This document shows, piece by piece, positions 46,307 through 55,133 of a stretch of DNA of 64,000 bases; position 1 is the first letter of the stretch; the number at the start of each line of letters is the position of its first letter. This DNA is from CAVSQX01 sp963730225 (GTDB lineage: Bacteria > Planctomycetota > Phycisphaerae > Tepidisphaerales > Tepidisphaeraceae). The position numbers were made by a program, and so were the translations under genes. The DNA lies in assembly GCA_963730225.1 (NCBI GenBank), contig CAVSQX010000001.1:1488001-1552000 (forward strand), given 5' to 3'. The notes below the pieces were generated by a model. It was given only the letters and a program-made list of their open reading frames with translations. It was not told the DNA's origin and did not search any database.

Positions 46307-46720
46307 ATGCGGCGTTTTTTGTGGGCTGGGATTCTGCTGTTATCGGCGGCCGCCGTGCTGGGCCAGGACGAACTCAAGCCCGATCAACTCAAAAAAATGT
46401 ACGACGAGGCCCTGGTGCAGCTCAACAAGGCGCAGGATCGTAAGAACGAACTGCAAACCGAGAACGACCGGCTCAACGCCAGATTGGCCGATCTGCAAAA
46501 ACAGTTGGATGCCACCAAGGCCAAGCTGGACGACGCCAACCGGGAGGCCGGCGAATTTGCCCAGAAAACATTCTATCTCCGCGCCCACTACGCCGCCTGG
46601 CGCATGTTCATTGAGCGCTTTCCCAACCTCAAACAGCAGTGGGAGATCTACCTGGAAGATGGTTCGAGTTCGCCGCGGAAATGGCCCGATGTCATGGACC
46701 CCGATTGGCCTCTGGAATGA
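46307..46720 (+). CDS. secreted coiled-coil protein
   Basis: 137 residues from ATG 46307 (AAAGGA upstream); an upstream frame to 46208 is open but lacks a signal peptide. Signal peptide RRFLWAGILLLSAAAVLG, then a coiled coil (QLKKMYDEALVQLNKAQDRK, RLNARLADLQKQLDATKAKL), then an aromatic region (RAHYAAWRMFIERFPNLKQQWEIY) ending DPDWPLE. Not assigned to a family. Converges with tsf, 3 bases between stops. Confidence 0.72.
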   Translation: MRRFLWAGILLLSAAAVLGQDELKPDQLKKMYDEALVQLNKAQDRKNELQTENDRLNARLADLQKQLDATKAKLDDANREAGEFAQKTFYLRAHYAAWRMFIERFPNLKQQWEIYLEDGSSSPRKWPDVMDPDWPLE

Positions 46721-46723
46721 AGC

Positions 46724-47536
46724 TCACGCCTGTCCGACTTCCAGCCGAACGTACTTGTCCAGCGCGACGCCCGATTGCTTGAGATAGTTGGCGATGCTTC
46801 CCTTGAAAACCTGGGCGTTGAAGAATTCCTGGTCCAGCAGAACGCGCTCGGCGAAAAACGAATTCAATTTCCCTTCGGCGATTTTTTCCGCGATCGGCTG
46901 CGGCTTTCCCGTGGCTTTGGCCTGCTCGACGGCGAACTCGCGTTCCTTGGCGATCAGCTCCGCGGGAATCTCGTTTCGATTCAGGCCCAGCGGCCGACTG
47001 AACGCGATGTGCCCGCCGATCTGCGTGATCAGTTCGTCACTGGGTTTTCCTGTGAACGACATGATAACGCCGGTCTTTCCGGTCGGGATGTAGAGGTACA
47101 GGCCGACGCGGCCGCTCGGATTGCACAGATACGCCGATTTCCCGATGCGAACGTTCTCGCCGGTTTTCTGCGAGACTTCCGCCGCCGCGCTGGCGATCGC
47201 CGCCGATTGGGCGATATCCGCTCCCGGATTCTCCAGCAGCGCTTTGGCCGCGTTGGCCCCGAGCGCAACTAACGGTTCGCTCTTGGCGGTGAAATCGGTG
47301 TTGCAATTGACCTCGACCAACGCTGCGGCCGTCCCGTCAGTCGAAGCGATCCCGGCGACGCGCCCTTCGGTGGCCGCCCGTTCGCCCAGCGATGCTTTGA
47401 CCCCCTTCTTGCGGAATTCATCGATCGCCGCCGACATGTCGCCGCCGGTTTTCTCCAGCATCTTTTTACAGTCCATCATCGGCTGGCCTGTCTTGGCTCG
47501 CAGTTCGTTCACAAGTTTCGCGGTAATTTCGGCCAT
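46724..47536 (-). CDS. tsf: elongation factor Ts
   Basis: 270 residues from ATG 47536. Guanine nucleotide exchange factor for EF-Tu. Signature TGQPMMDCKKMLEKTGGDM, VEVNCNTDFTAKSE, and the dimerisation-like half GGHIAFSRPLGLNRNEIP, LLDQEFF and KSGVALDKYVRLEVG-like end. In most bacteria tsf follows rpsB directly; here a PEP-CTERM gene and a strong terminator lie between. Only about 20 bases separate the terminator T-run from this start, so a separate promoter would have to overlap the terminator. Confidence 0.96.
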   Translation of the reverse strand: MAEITAKLVNELRAKTGQPMMDCKKMLEKTGGDMSAAIDEFRKKGVKASLGERAATEGRVAGIASTDGTAAALVEVNCNTDFTAKSEPLVALGANAAKALLENPGADIAQSAAIASAAAEVSQKTGENVRIGKSAYLCNPSGRVGLYLYIPTGKTGVIMSFTGKPSDELITQIGGHIAFSRPLGLNRNEIPAELIAKEREFAVEQAKATGKPQPIAEKIAEGKLNSFFAERVLLDQEFFNAQVFKGSIANYLKQSGVALDKYVRLEVGQA

Positions 47537-47556
47537 GGGTTATCTCGAAAGTTCGG

Positions 47557-47591
47557 AAAAAAAATCCCCCGCGAAGTTCGATTCGCGGGGG
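47557..47591 (-). terminator. rho-independent terminator/attenuator just before tsf
   Basis: CCCCCGCGAA-GTTCGA-TTCGCGGGGG, a 10-bp perfect stem (47566-47591). On the minus strand ATTTTTTTT follows it (47557-47565). It ends the PEP-CTERM gene transcript. Its T-run is only 20 bases upstream of the tsf ATG, so it might also regulate tsf. Confidence 0.88.
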
Positions 47592-47631
47592 GCGAAAATT
47601 ATCCGACACGGAAGTGAAACGCAAGCGGCGA

Positions 47632-49163
47632 TCAGACCGGCCGCGAAGTTTCCCGGCGTCGACGAAGCAGCAACGCCCCGCAGGCGACTCCCAGAATCCC
47701 GACCGATGCGGGCTCGGGAACGACCAGGGTGATCGAACTGTTGGAGCCGGTCCCGTAATTGATGGAGTATCCCGCGGGAAGACTCGTGGCGGCGAACGTG
47801 CCGGCGAGAGTGCCGGTGTAGGTGGCGATCGTGTAGTTCAAGCCGCTGGTGGAGTCCAATACATTAACATTGAGCGTGTCGGTAGCTCCGAGCGTGAGAT
47901 TGCCGGTGACAGCAAGCAGATCGCTCTGGTCGGCGGCGTTAATGTCGTCATTGTAAACGCCGCTTGCCCCGAAATTGATACCGCTGCTGAGGGAAAGGGT
48001 TCCGATTGAACCGATAGTCGCGCCCGGCGCCACGATCCCGTTGCCGGTGATCGTCAACAGGGCGCTCAGTGTGCCGGTGCCGCCGATTGTCGCCCCAGCC
48101 GCGACCGACTCGCTGCCCGCCGTCACGTTGCTGTTAAGCAGCGAGATGCCCTGGTTTGCCGCGTAGGCGCCGGAATAGAAATCGCCCCGCCGAAGGATTG
48201 CGTGCCGGTGCCGGTCTTGATGATGCCCGTGCCACTACCGCCGGTGAACGTCATTGTACCGGTATAAGCGCCGCTGGCGTTGTTGTTGCCCACCGTCAGC
48301 GTACGCGAGTTCGATCCACTCTTGGTCACCGCACCAGATCCATTGAGCCCGTTGATGTTAATGCTGGCATTGTTCAGATTCAGCGTTCCCGCGCTGTTGA
48401 TAGTGACGTTTCCATTGCCCGCGCCAGAAGGAAGGTAATCACCCAGAAGATCGAGTAAGCCCGCGTTAATTGTTGTGTTCCCCTCGTACGACATTGCCAC
48501 CGTAAAACGCACAGGGCCGGTGAGGGCGGTTCCGGTAAGGCTGCTGCTTGAGGCGGGATCGATCGTGATTCCGTAGGCGTTGGACCCGGATGAAATCGCC
48601 GCACTGATCGTGAAGTAATGGCCACCGGCCAAGCCGGATGAAATGGGTGTGGCATCCTGTTGCAGAACCGATGGGAAACTAATCGTGGAAGCCGTGCTTC
48701 CGCCTTCCGAGTCTGCCAGTCCGCCGGGCCCAAGATTAATGGAATTCCCTCCCAGCGTATAACCGATGCTGGAGGTGCCACCGCTCCCGCTGTTTTCCCC
48801 GACCACAACGCTGTCGAAATTCGTGCCAGCGGCGAAATTGTTGTTGTTCGTCGTCTGTAGAACCGCGGGACTGGATGTGCCTGGGAAAAGCAGATCGTCG
48901 CTTGCAGAGGGAGAGGTACTACTTGCCCAGTTGCCAGCGGTCATCCAGTTGGCGTCCGTGCCGCCGCCATTCCATAGATCAAGCGCGGCTTGCGCGCGCT
49001 GTGGACCAATCAATGCAGCAGCGCTCCACACCACTCCAGCGACCACCATCGACACCTTGGCCGCCCCCGCGTGCGCAGTCTTTTTAGGAGGTGATGTCAA
49101 AACCTCTGCATAATCCTTCAGGCTTGAAACCAACAAGGTGTGCCTTTTCTGCATTTTCTGCAT
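47632..49163 (-). pseudogene. beta-helix repeat PEP-CTERM protein, one frameshift
   Basis: ATG 49163 has GAGGG 8 bases upstream, giving QKMQKRHTLLVSSLKDYAEV and a long signal with KVSMVVAGVVWSAAALIGPQ. The body has the autotransporter-repeat pattern (TWNG-like LDLWNGGGTDANWMTAGNW, GNTTINAGLLDLLGDYLPSG, SGAVTKSGSNSRTLTVGN). The frame is lost near 48182. The other frame reads DFYSGAYAANQGISLLNSN and runs through TLSALLTITGNGIVAPG to the PEP-CTERM tail (LVVPEPASVGILGVACG, LLLRRRRE). Repaired, about 510 residues. It sits between rpsB and tsf and has its own terminator. Confidence 0.82.
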
Positions 49164-49436
49164 TTTCTTTCCCTCGCTTCGGAAATGTAGTTCACCACAA
49201 AATGAATACAAAAAACCAATATTCGATGATCGGAGGATAGCAGTGATGCCAGCACGATGCAATACATTTCTCGCGGCATTATGCGGATATTTCATCGATT
49301 GTCAGAGTCAATTTGCACTATTTACCACGAATGCCCGTGGCGGCATGCGGCCAGATCGGGCGCATGCAAAATCCGACCATTTTTTGGTGGCTCTGATCTT
49401 AAGATGGAAATATTTGGGAGAGTGACACTTACGTCA

Positions 49437-50291
49437 CTAGGCCGTCTGTGCCGTTGCAGTCTCAACGGGCCAGTTCTCTGCTGGGGAGCGCGGCTCAGAG
49501 ACCGCCGTCGTTTCCTCGCGGGGCGGTTCATCGGCGCGGAATTGACTGCGTGAACTTCGACGCCGGGCAGGCTCATTTCCTTCGGTTTTGCTCTCGATTC
49601 TTCCTTGCTTGCCATCGATTACTGAATCAGCCAATTCCTGCATAATGATTTCGATTGCCCGCATGGCATCGTCGTTGCCGGGAATGGGAAGATCGATCAA
49701 ATCCGGATCGCTGTCGGTGTCGATCAGCGCGATGCTCGGCACACCCAGTTTTTTGGCCTCTTTTACGGAAATGTGTTCTCGGCGGGTGTCGACGATCACC
49801 ATGGCGCCGGGCATTCGCTCCATTTTGCGAATACCCTCGAGGTTCGCCTTGATTTTCGACATCTCGCGCTGGAGCGTCGCTTTCATCTTCTTGGAATAGG
49901 ATTCGATCTGGCCTGAGGTGAATAGTTTTTCGAGTTCTTCAAGACGATTGAGGCGGGCGCGAATCGTGCGGAAATTGGTCAGCGTTCCCCCCAGCCAACG
50001 CTCCGAAACATAATGCATTCCACAGCGCTTGGCTTCCTCTTCCACCGCAAAGCGGGCCTGCCGCTTGGTTCCGACGAAAAGCACGTCTTTTCCCGCTGCC
50101 ACCGTGTTGCCCACCAGCTTCTTGGCACGCAGCAAACCCTTGATGGTCTCCCTCACATCAATGATGTGAATCATGTTCCGCTTGCCGTAAATATACGGCT
50201 CCATCTTCGGATTCCACCGCGAAACACGGTGCCCGAAATGGACACCGGCGTCCACCAGTGCTTTGACTAACTCCGCTTGCGAACGTGCCAT
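49437..50291 (-). CDS. rpsB: 30S ribosomal protein S2
   Basis: 284 residues from ATG 50291, with TTGGAG about 8 bases upstream. S2 landmarks: LVDAGVHFGHRVSRWNPKM, YGKRNMIHIIDV, GKDVLFVGTKRQA, WLGGTLTNFRTI, KMERMPGAMVIVDTRREHI, PSIALIDTDSDPDLID and PGNDDAMRAIEIIM. A C-terminal tail of about 55 Arg/Glu/Pro-rich residues goes beyond the usual 230-250 length. Confidence 0.97.
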   Translation of the reverse strand: MARSQAELVKALVDAGVHFGHRVSRWNPKMEPYIYGKRNMIHIIDVRETIKGLLRAKKLVGNTVAAGKDVLFVGTKRQARFAVEEEAKRCGMHYVSERWLGGTLTNFRTIRARLNRLEELEKLFTSGQIESYSKKMKATLQREMSKIKANLEGIRKMERMPGAMVIVDTRREHISVKEAKKLGVPSIALIDTDSDPDLIDLPIPGNDDAMRAIEIIMQELADSVIDGKQGRIESKTEGNEPARRRSSRSQFRADEPPREETTAVSEPRSPAENWPVETATAQTA

Positions 50292-50520
50292 GAGAAAAGC
50301 TCCAAAATTCAGCGACTCCAATTTCGAGTCGGCAGCCGAGCGAATTGCCACTGCCAAGCGGATGGCATCGCCATGAGGCTTAAATAAGCGAGAATGTAAA
50401 ACAAAGAACCGCGACGATGCTCGTCAAAGGGTCCGTTTTCCCCTCCGACAGACCGACGCGGCAGGCCCTTGGCAGGCCAAGATTTCCAACTCTATCCCCG
50501 GCATTTAAAAGTTGCAAGCG

Positions 50521-51186
50521 TTATCGCGGTGGAATTCGTGGCGGCACCACGCTACGGATGGAACGACTCACACGACGTCCGTGAATCGGCTCAAATCCCC
50601 TTAATTCCGCCAGCAGGCCCGCCAGCCGCTCAAAATCGTCGAATCCCAGCGTCGCCCGCACCGGATCGATGCCCAGGGCCGTTGCCAAATGATGCAATCT
50701 TTCGCCGACTGAAACCGCCGTGGCAAATCCCCCCTCCCGGCCCGTTTTCACCCACCCCAGCGTCGCTTCAATGTCCGCCAATTGCGTTCCCCGGCGGCAC
50801 TGCCGAAGAATCACCTTGGGATGTCCGCCCAACCGAAGCCGGGTTTCATCGCTCAGCGAGCCCAGCGATTCATCGGGAGATGAATGAAACTCATCCAGCA
50901 AATCGCCGCGGTCGAAAAGACAGTACGCAAACAAATCCTCGCTCAGAACCAGAAACGCAAAGGCCACCGTGGAAAGCTCGGCCGACAATCGCCCAACCAT
51001 CTGATCGATTTGGCTGAAGTCATTCGGCTGCGACGCCTGATCGTACAGCGTCACCCAACCGCCCCTGACATCCGAGACGTACGCTCGCCCGGCCACAACC
51101 AACTCGGCGACCCGCGCCACCGACGCCGCGTCGTTCGATCGGATCTGATAATTCACCAGTGAATCCCGCATCGGGGCGACAACCAT
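50521..51186 (-). CDS. hypothetical protein
   Basis: 221 residues from ATG 51186 (ATG 51171 is possible). An N-terminal stretch (NYQIRSNDAASVARVAELVVA, AYVSDVRGGWVTLYDQAS) and a middle DRGDLLDEFHSSPDESLGS, then a C-terminal helical part (ERLHHLATALGIDPVRATLGFDDFERL). No signal peptide or TM helix. I do not recognise the family. It lies upstream of rpsB on the same strand and is divergent from the TIM-barrel gene. Confidence 0.72.
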   Translation of the reverse strand: MVVAPMRDSLVNYQIRSNDAASVARVAELVVAGRAYVSDVRGGWVTLYDQASQPNDFSQIDQMVGRLSAELSTVAFAFLVLSEDLFAYCLFDRGDLLDEFHSSPDESLGSLSDETRLRLGGHPKVILRQCRRGTQLADIEATLGWVKTGREGGFATAVSVGERLHHLATALGIDPVRATLGFDDFERLAGLLAELRGFEPIHGRRVSRSIRSVVPPRIPPR

Positions 51187-51294
51187 ACTTCCCCGGCAGC
51201 GGCAATGCCAACCCTTTTTTCAAAACTAACGATGATTTGACACGTGGCCGCCAAGGCGGTTTTATCTCACTCGATCATCCACGGAGAAACCGCA

Positions 51295-52320
51295 ATGGCT
51301 CGCAGCGTTACCCTCTTCACCGGCCAATGGGCCGATCTGTCGTTCGACCAAATCTGCAAAAAGGCCCGGCACTTCGGCTACGACGGCGTCGAGTTGGCCT
51401 GCTGGGGCGATCACTTCGACGTGGAAAAAGCCGTCAAAGACAAAAACTATGTCAAAACTCGTTGGGAAATTCTGCATGCCCACGGCCTGCGTGCCTTCGC
51501 CATTTCAATGCACCTGGTCGGCCAGGCCGTCTGCGATTTGATCGATGAACGACACAAGCTGATTCTGCCTCCGGAGATTTGGGGCGACGGCAACGCCGAG
51601 GGAGTGCGCAAACGGGCCGCCAAGCGTATGATCGACGCCGCCAAGGCCTGTCGGCGATTCATCGACGCCGCTCCCGAGCCCTCGAAATTTCCCGCCGTCG
51701 TCAACGGCTTCACCGGTTCGAGCATCTGGCACAGCATCTACGCCTTTCCGCCCACCGACCAGAAATACTGGCAGAAGGGCTTCGATGATTTTGCCCGCCG
51801 ATTCGGGCCGATCCTCGATGAATTTGAAAAGCAGGATGTCAATTTCGCCCTCGAAGTGCATCCGACCGAAATCGCATTCGACATCGCATCGGCTCAGCGA
51901 GCCGTCGCAGCGGTCAAGGGACACAAACGCTTCGGGTTCAACTTCGATCCGTCGCATTTGGGATATCAGGGCGTCGATTATGTGAAATTCATTCGCACTT
52001 TCCCCGATCGGATTTATCACGTCCACATGAAGGATGCCTGGTGGGGACACGGCGACGGCACCGTCGGTGTGTTTGGCGGACATACGACCTTCGCCGATCC
52101 GCGAAGATTCTGGGATTTCCGTTCACTGGGACACGGAGATGTCGATTTTGAGGCGATTATCGTGGCGCTGAATGATATCGGGTATCGAGGGCCGTTGAGC
52201 GTGGAGTGGGAGGATAGCCGGATGGATCGGGAACACGGCGCGACGGAAGCGGCCGGATTTGTGCGGAAGATTGATTTTCCGCCGAGTGGAATTGCCTTTG
52301 ACGCGCAGTTTGATCGGTAG
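51295..52320 (+). CDS. sugar phosphate isomerase/epimerase (xylose-isomerase-like TIM barrel)
   Basis: 341 residues from ATG 51295, with GGAG upstream. AP-endonuclease-2/IolE-type TIM barrel: GYDGVELACWGDHFD, VNFALEVHPTEIAFD, GFNFDPSHLGYQGVD, RIYHVHMKDAWW, GHGDVDFEAIIVALNDIGYRGPLSVEWED. The Glu, Asp and His residues in these segments are the usual metal ligands. Typical for carbohydrate metabolism. The exact sugar is unknown. Convergent with the TPR gene, with a hairpin between. Confidence 0.9.
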   Translation: MARSVTLFTGQWADLSFDQICKKARHFGYDGVELACWGDHFDVEKAVKDKNYVKTRWEILHAHGLRAFAISMHLVGQAVCDLIDERHKLILPPEIWGDGNAEGVRKRAAKRMIDAAKACRRFIDAAPEPSKFPAVVNGFTGSSIWHSIYAFPPTDQKYWQKGFDDFARRFGPILDEFEKQDVNFALEVHPTEIAFDIASAQRAVAAVKGHKRFGFNFDPSHLGYQGVDYVKFIRTFPDRIYHVHMKDAWWGHGDGTVGVFGGHTTFADPRRFWDFRSLGHGDVDFEAIIVALNDIGYRGPLSVEWEDSRMDREHGATEAAGFVRKIDFPPSGIAFDAQFDR

Positions 52321-52324
52321 TTTA

Positions 52325-52345
52325 CGCCGGCCCGAAGGGCCGGCG
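52325..52345. terminator. bidirectional hairpin between convergent genes
   Basis: CGCCGGCCC-GAA-GGGCCGGCG, a 9-bp perfect stem flanked by TTTA and TAAA, in the 54-bp gap between two convergent genes. Likely terminates both. Confidence 0.65.
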
Positions 52346-52374
52346 CTAAACCTAATGGGGTAGATCGCCGTAGT

Positions 52375-54399
52375 TTAATCACCCCTCCCCACGGTCAGTT
52401 TGAAGAACTCTTCCAAATCGCGCACGCCTGCCGGATTCTCGTACAGCAGATGATTCGCCGCCAAAATCTTCTCCCGTATCGCTTCCCGCAACGGCGATTC
52501 GCACGCCAGCCGAACCGAAAGATCGACGTACTGCTGAACATCCTGAACCACGCAATCCATCACGCTCATCGCCCGGTAAAATGAGTACGTCAACCGCCCC
52601 TTCAGATGCGGCGTCGGCAGCGTCACCACCGGAATCCCCAGCGCAAACGCCTCCAGGCTCGTATCCCCCGCCCCGAACGGAAACGGCGCCAGCATCACAT
52701 CGCACAGCGCATTCAAACTTCTAAACTCATCGCGCTCCAGTCGGCGAATGATGTGAATGCGATCCAGCACATCCGGCATCACCACCGCCAACCTCCGCAT
52801 CAGCACCCGATCCCACGCCGGCAAATTTCCCTCCGGCAGCAGCACGATTCCCGTCGGGTCGCGCCGCAACACGCCGGCCAGGGCGGCGTCAAAATCGGGA
52901 TGCAGCTTGAACAGTGATTGCAGGCAGCCGTAGACGTGTGCATCCGAACGGATATTGAATTCCGCACGCGTCCGCGTCACCGTCGGCGGATCGGGCCGGT
53001 AGTAGTACAACGGAAGATTCTTCAACTTCACGAGTTTTTCGGTGTAATGCCGTTGCCCATCTTCCGTTTCGGCCAATTCGCTGGAGATGTAATAATCGAT
53101 CGCCGGCGAGCCCGAAGTGATCGGATGTCCCCACGTCACGCACTGCACCGGCGCCAGCCGTGAAAATGCCAGGGCAAATGTCACCGGCTCCATGCCCAAA
53201 TCGGCGTAAAGAAGAATATCCAGCTTCAGTTCTCCGATCGCCGATCGCGCGGCTTCCAACCCCGTCGGCAGTTCAACGTATCGATCGCAATGTTGTCGGA
53301 TGAATTGATTCGTCGCTCCACTGTGCGACCCGACCGACAACACGATCACTTCAAATTGATCGCGCGAAAGCTGGGCGATCAGCCCCGACATCCACAACCC
53401 GACCGTCTGGTCCTTGAACAGCGCCGAAATAAATCCGACGCGGATTTTTCCCTCTCGCTTCCGCACGTCCAGCGGCGGCTCAACGGCCACTGTGTACAAG
53501 CTGGCGATGTCGCGCTGAACCTCGCCATCGTCCAGTCCCTGATACGGCAGATACGTCGACGTACGCGGCGGCTGATGCGTGATATCCTGCCGCACGCCCG
53601 CTTCCCTCAGCTTTCCCACTTCCACGACCAGCCGATCCCGCCAATGCCGCACTTCGACGCTCGACATGTACGTGGGCGGCACCAGCGTCGCCAGCAGAAT
53701 CCGATTTCGCGGTGACGGATCGATTTCGATCGCCGATTGATAGTGTCGCATCGATTCCTCGACTCTTCCCGCCGCCCACAGCGCCCCGGCCAGCATTTCC
53801 TGCGCCTCGGCCGATTGCCCGTTTATCGTCAACGCCCGCTGCAGGATTTGAATCGCAGGATCCAATTGCCCCATTCGCCGCAGCACCGTGCCCAAATTGA
53901 TCAGGCAACTCAGATTCTGCGGTCGCAGCCGCAGCGCTGATCGATAGCTGTCCGCCGCCCCCGCCAAATCCCCGCTTTCCTGCAAGGCGTGCGCGAGATT
54001 CACCAATACTTCAAAAAAATCCGGCTTGTAACGCAGAGCCGTGCGAAAGCATTCCGCCGCCTCCGACAAATTCCCCTTGGCTTTGAGCACCGTGCCAAGA
54101 TTGCTGTGAGCCAGCACGTAATCCGGCCGAAGCCGAATCGCCTTCCGCATGGCCGCTTCCGCTTCATCCAGCCGCTCCACCGTCCGCAGCGCGTGGCCCA
54201 GATTGTTCTGAATTTCCGCCGAGCTGGGACGTCCCGCCGCCGCCCGGCTCAGCGGATCGATCGCCTCCGCCGCCCGGTTGCCTTGCAGCAAAATCATCCC
54301 CTTCAGGTAGTTCGCATCGACATGTTTCGGCTCCAGCTTCAGCGCGCGTTCCAACTCCTCCATCGCCTGCGCATTGCGGCCGGCGCGACACTGCTGCAA
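52375..54399 (-). CDS. TPR protein with SPINDLY/OGT-type glycosyltransferase domain
   Basis: 674 residues counted from TTG 54399. Homology seems to extend a little upstream (NADQLFQSALQQCRAG), which would need a CTG start at 54429, close to the upstream stop. Six or seven TPRs (for example NLGTVLKAKGNLSEAAECFRTAL) fill residues 1-230. The rest is a GT41-like fold: RVGFISALFKDQTVGLWMSGL, DILLYADLGMEPVTFALAFSRLAPVQCVTWGHP, GCLQSLFKLHPDF, and the UDP-sugar region FGAGDTSLEAFALGIPVVTLP. Probably a protein or surface O-glycosyltransferase. Confidence 0.88.
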   Translation of the reverse strand: MQQCRAGRNAQAMEELERALKLEPKHVDANYLKGMILLQGNRAAEAIDPLSRAAAGRPSSAEIQNNLGHALRTVERLDEAEAAMRKAIRLRPDYVLAHSNLGTVLKAKGNLSEAAECFRTALRYKPDFFEVLVNLAHALQESGDLAGAADSYRSALRLRPQNLSCLINLGTVLRRMGQLDPAIQILQRALTINGQSAEAQEMLAGALWAAGRVEESMRHYQSAIEIDPSPRNRILLATLVPPTYMSSVEVRHWRDRLVVEVGKLREAGVRQDITHQPPRTSTYLPYQGLDDGEVQRDIASLYTVAVEPPLDVRKREGKIRVGFISALFKDQTVGLWMSGLIAQLSRDQFEVIVLSVGSHSGATNQFIRQHCDRYVELPTGLEAARSAIGELKLDILLYADLGMEPVTFALAFSRLAPVQCVTWGHPITSGSPAIDYYISSELAETEDGQRHYTEKLVKLKNLPLYYYRPDPPTVTRTRAEFNIRSDAHVYGCLQSLFKLHPDFDAALAGVLRRDPTGIVLLPEGNLPAWDRVLMRRLAVVMPDVLDRIHIIRRLERDEFRSLNALCDVMLAPFPFGAGDTSLEAFALGIPVVTLPTPHLKGRLTYSFYRAMSVMDCVVQDVQQYVDLSVRLACESPLREAIREKILAANHLLYENPAGVRDLEEFFKLTVGRGD

Positions 54400-54433
54400 G
54401 GCGGATTGGAACAGTTGGTCGGCGTTCAGATGA

Positions 54434-55111
54434 TCACATCCCCTGCATTCTCGGATTCACGAAAATGTTATCGTGGCCCGGCACCACCAGATCGGCGATT
54501 TCATAAACCTCGCGCATTGCCTCGCCTGCCGCCGCAATATCCACACTGTCCGGCAGAACCTGTCCGGCCAAAAAATGATCCAGCGTCGCCACCGCGTCGC
54601 CGGCGATCAGCGTCGTCGTCAGCGCCGTGCTGACCAGCAGCCCGCAACTTCCCGGCGTGTATCCAAACAACGGAAACAGATCGACGCCATCGGCCAGCTT
54701 ATCTTCCGCCGATCTGCACGACTCGAGCAATTCCAATTCTGCCCGCAATTTTGGTTGATCTTCCTGTTCGGCTCGATCCATCGCCCGTTCGATCTGCTGG
54801 CGGGCCCATTGCTGTTCAACCTCGTGGATAAAGACGGTAGCATGGTTGAACAGCGGCAAGCCCGCGCGGTGGGCGGAGCGAAAATTGGTGAGAAAGATTT
54901 CGGTGACATCATTCGGCGTCAGTCCCGTGCGCTCGAACAGCCGGGCCTTCATGGCCGGGGGCGGCAGCCCCGGATCCACCAGCAGCGCGTGCTTCCCGCT
55001 GCGAACCAATGTGCTGGTAGCATGCGCCGTGCGAACCGCCTCCGACTCCTTCCACAGCAGGTTGCGGCTCAGCGTGCCTATGCTCACGATATCCAGACGC
55101 GGCGTCGACAT
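54434..55111 (-). CDS. metallo-beta-lactamase-fold protein with degenerate metal site
   Basis: 225 residues from ATG 55111. Fold markers are present: LDIVSIGTLSRN, HALLVDPGLPP, LFGYTPGSCGLLV, IAGDAVATLDHF and VVPGHDNIF. The usual HxHxDH motif is TNFRSAH (residues about 75-81), keeping only the final His, and the later His of the TPGH position is Tyr. Asp in AGDAV and His in PGHD remain. It probably does not bind two metals normally. Resembles the MBLAC1-like group. It lies directly upstream of the TPR-glycosyltransferase gene on the same strand. Confidence 0.8.
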   Translation of the reverse strand: MSTPRLDIVSIGTLSRNLLWKESEAVRTAHATSTLVRSGKHALLVDPGLPPPAMKARLFERTGLTPNDVTEIFLTNFRSAHRAGLPLFNHATVFIHEVEQQWARQQIERAMDRAEQEDQPKLRAELELLESCRSAEDKLADGVDLFPLFGYTPGSCGLLVSTALTTTLIAGDAVATLDHFLAGQVLPDSVDIAAAGEAMREVYEIADLVVPGHDNIFVNPRMQGM

Positions 55112-55133
55112 GACGGGAGATTAAGAGGAAATG

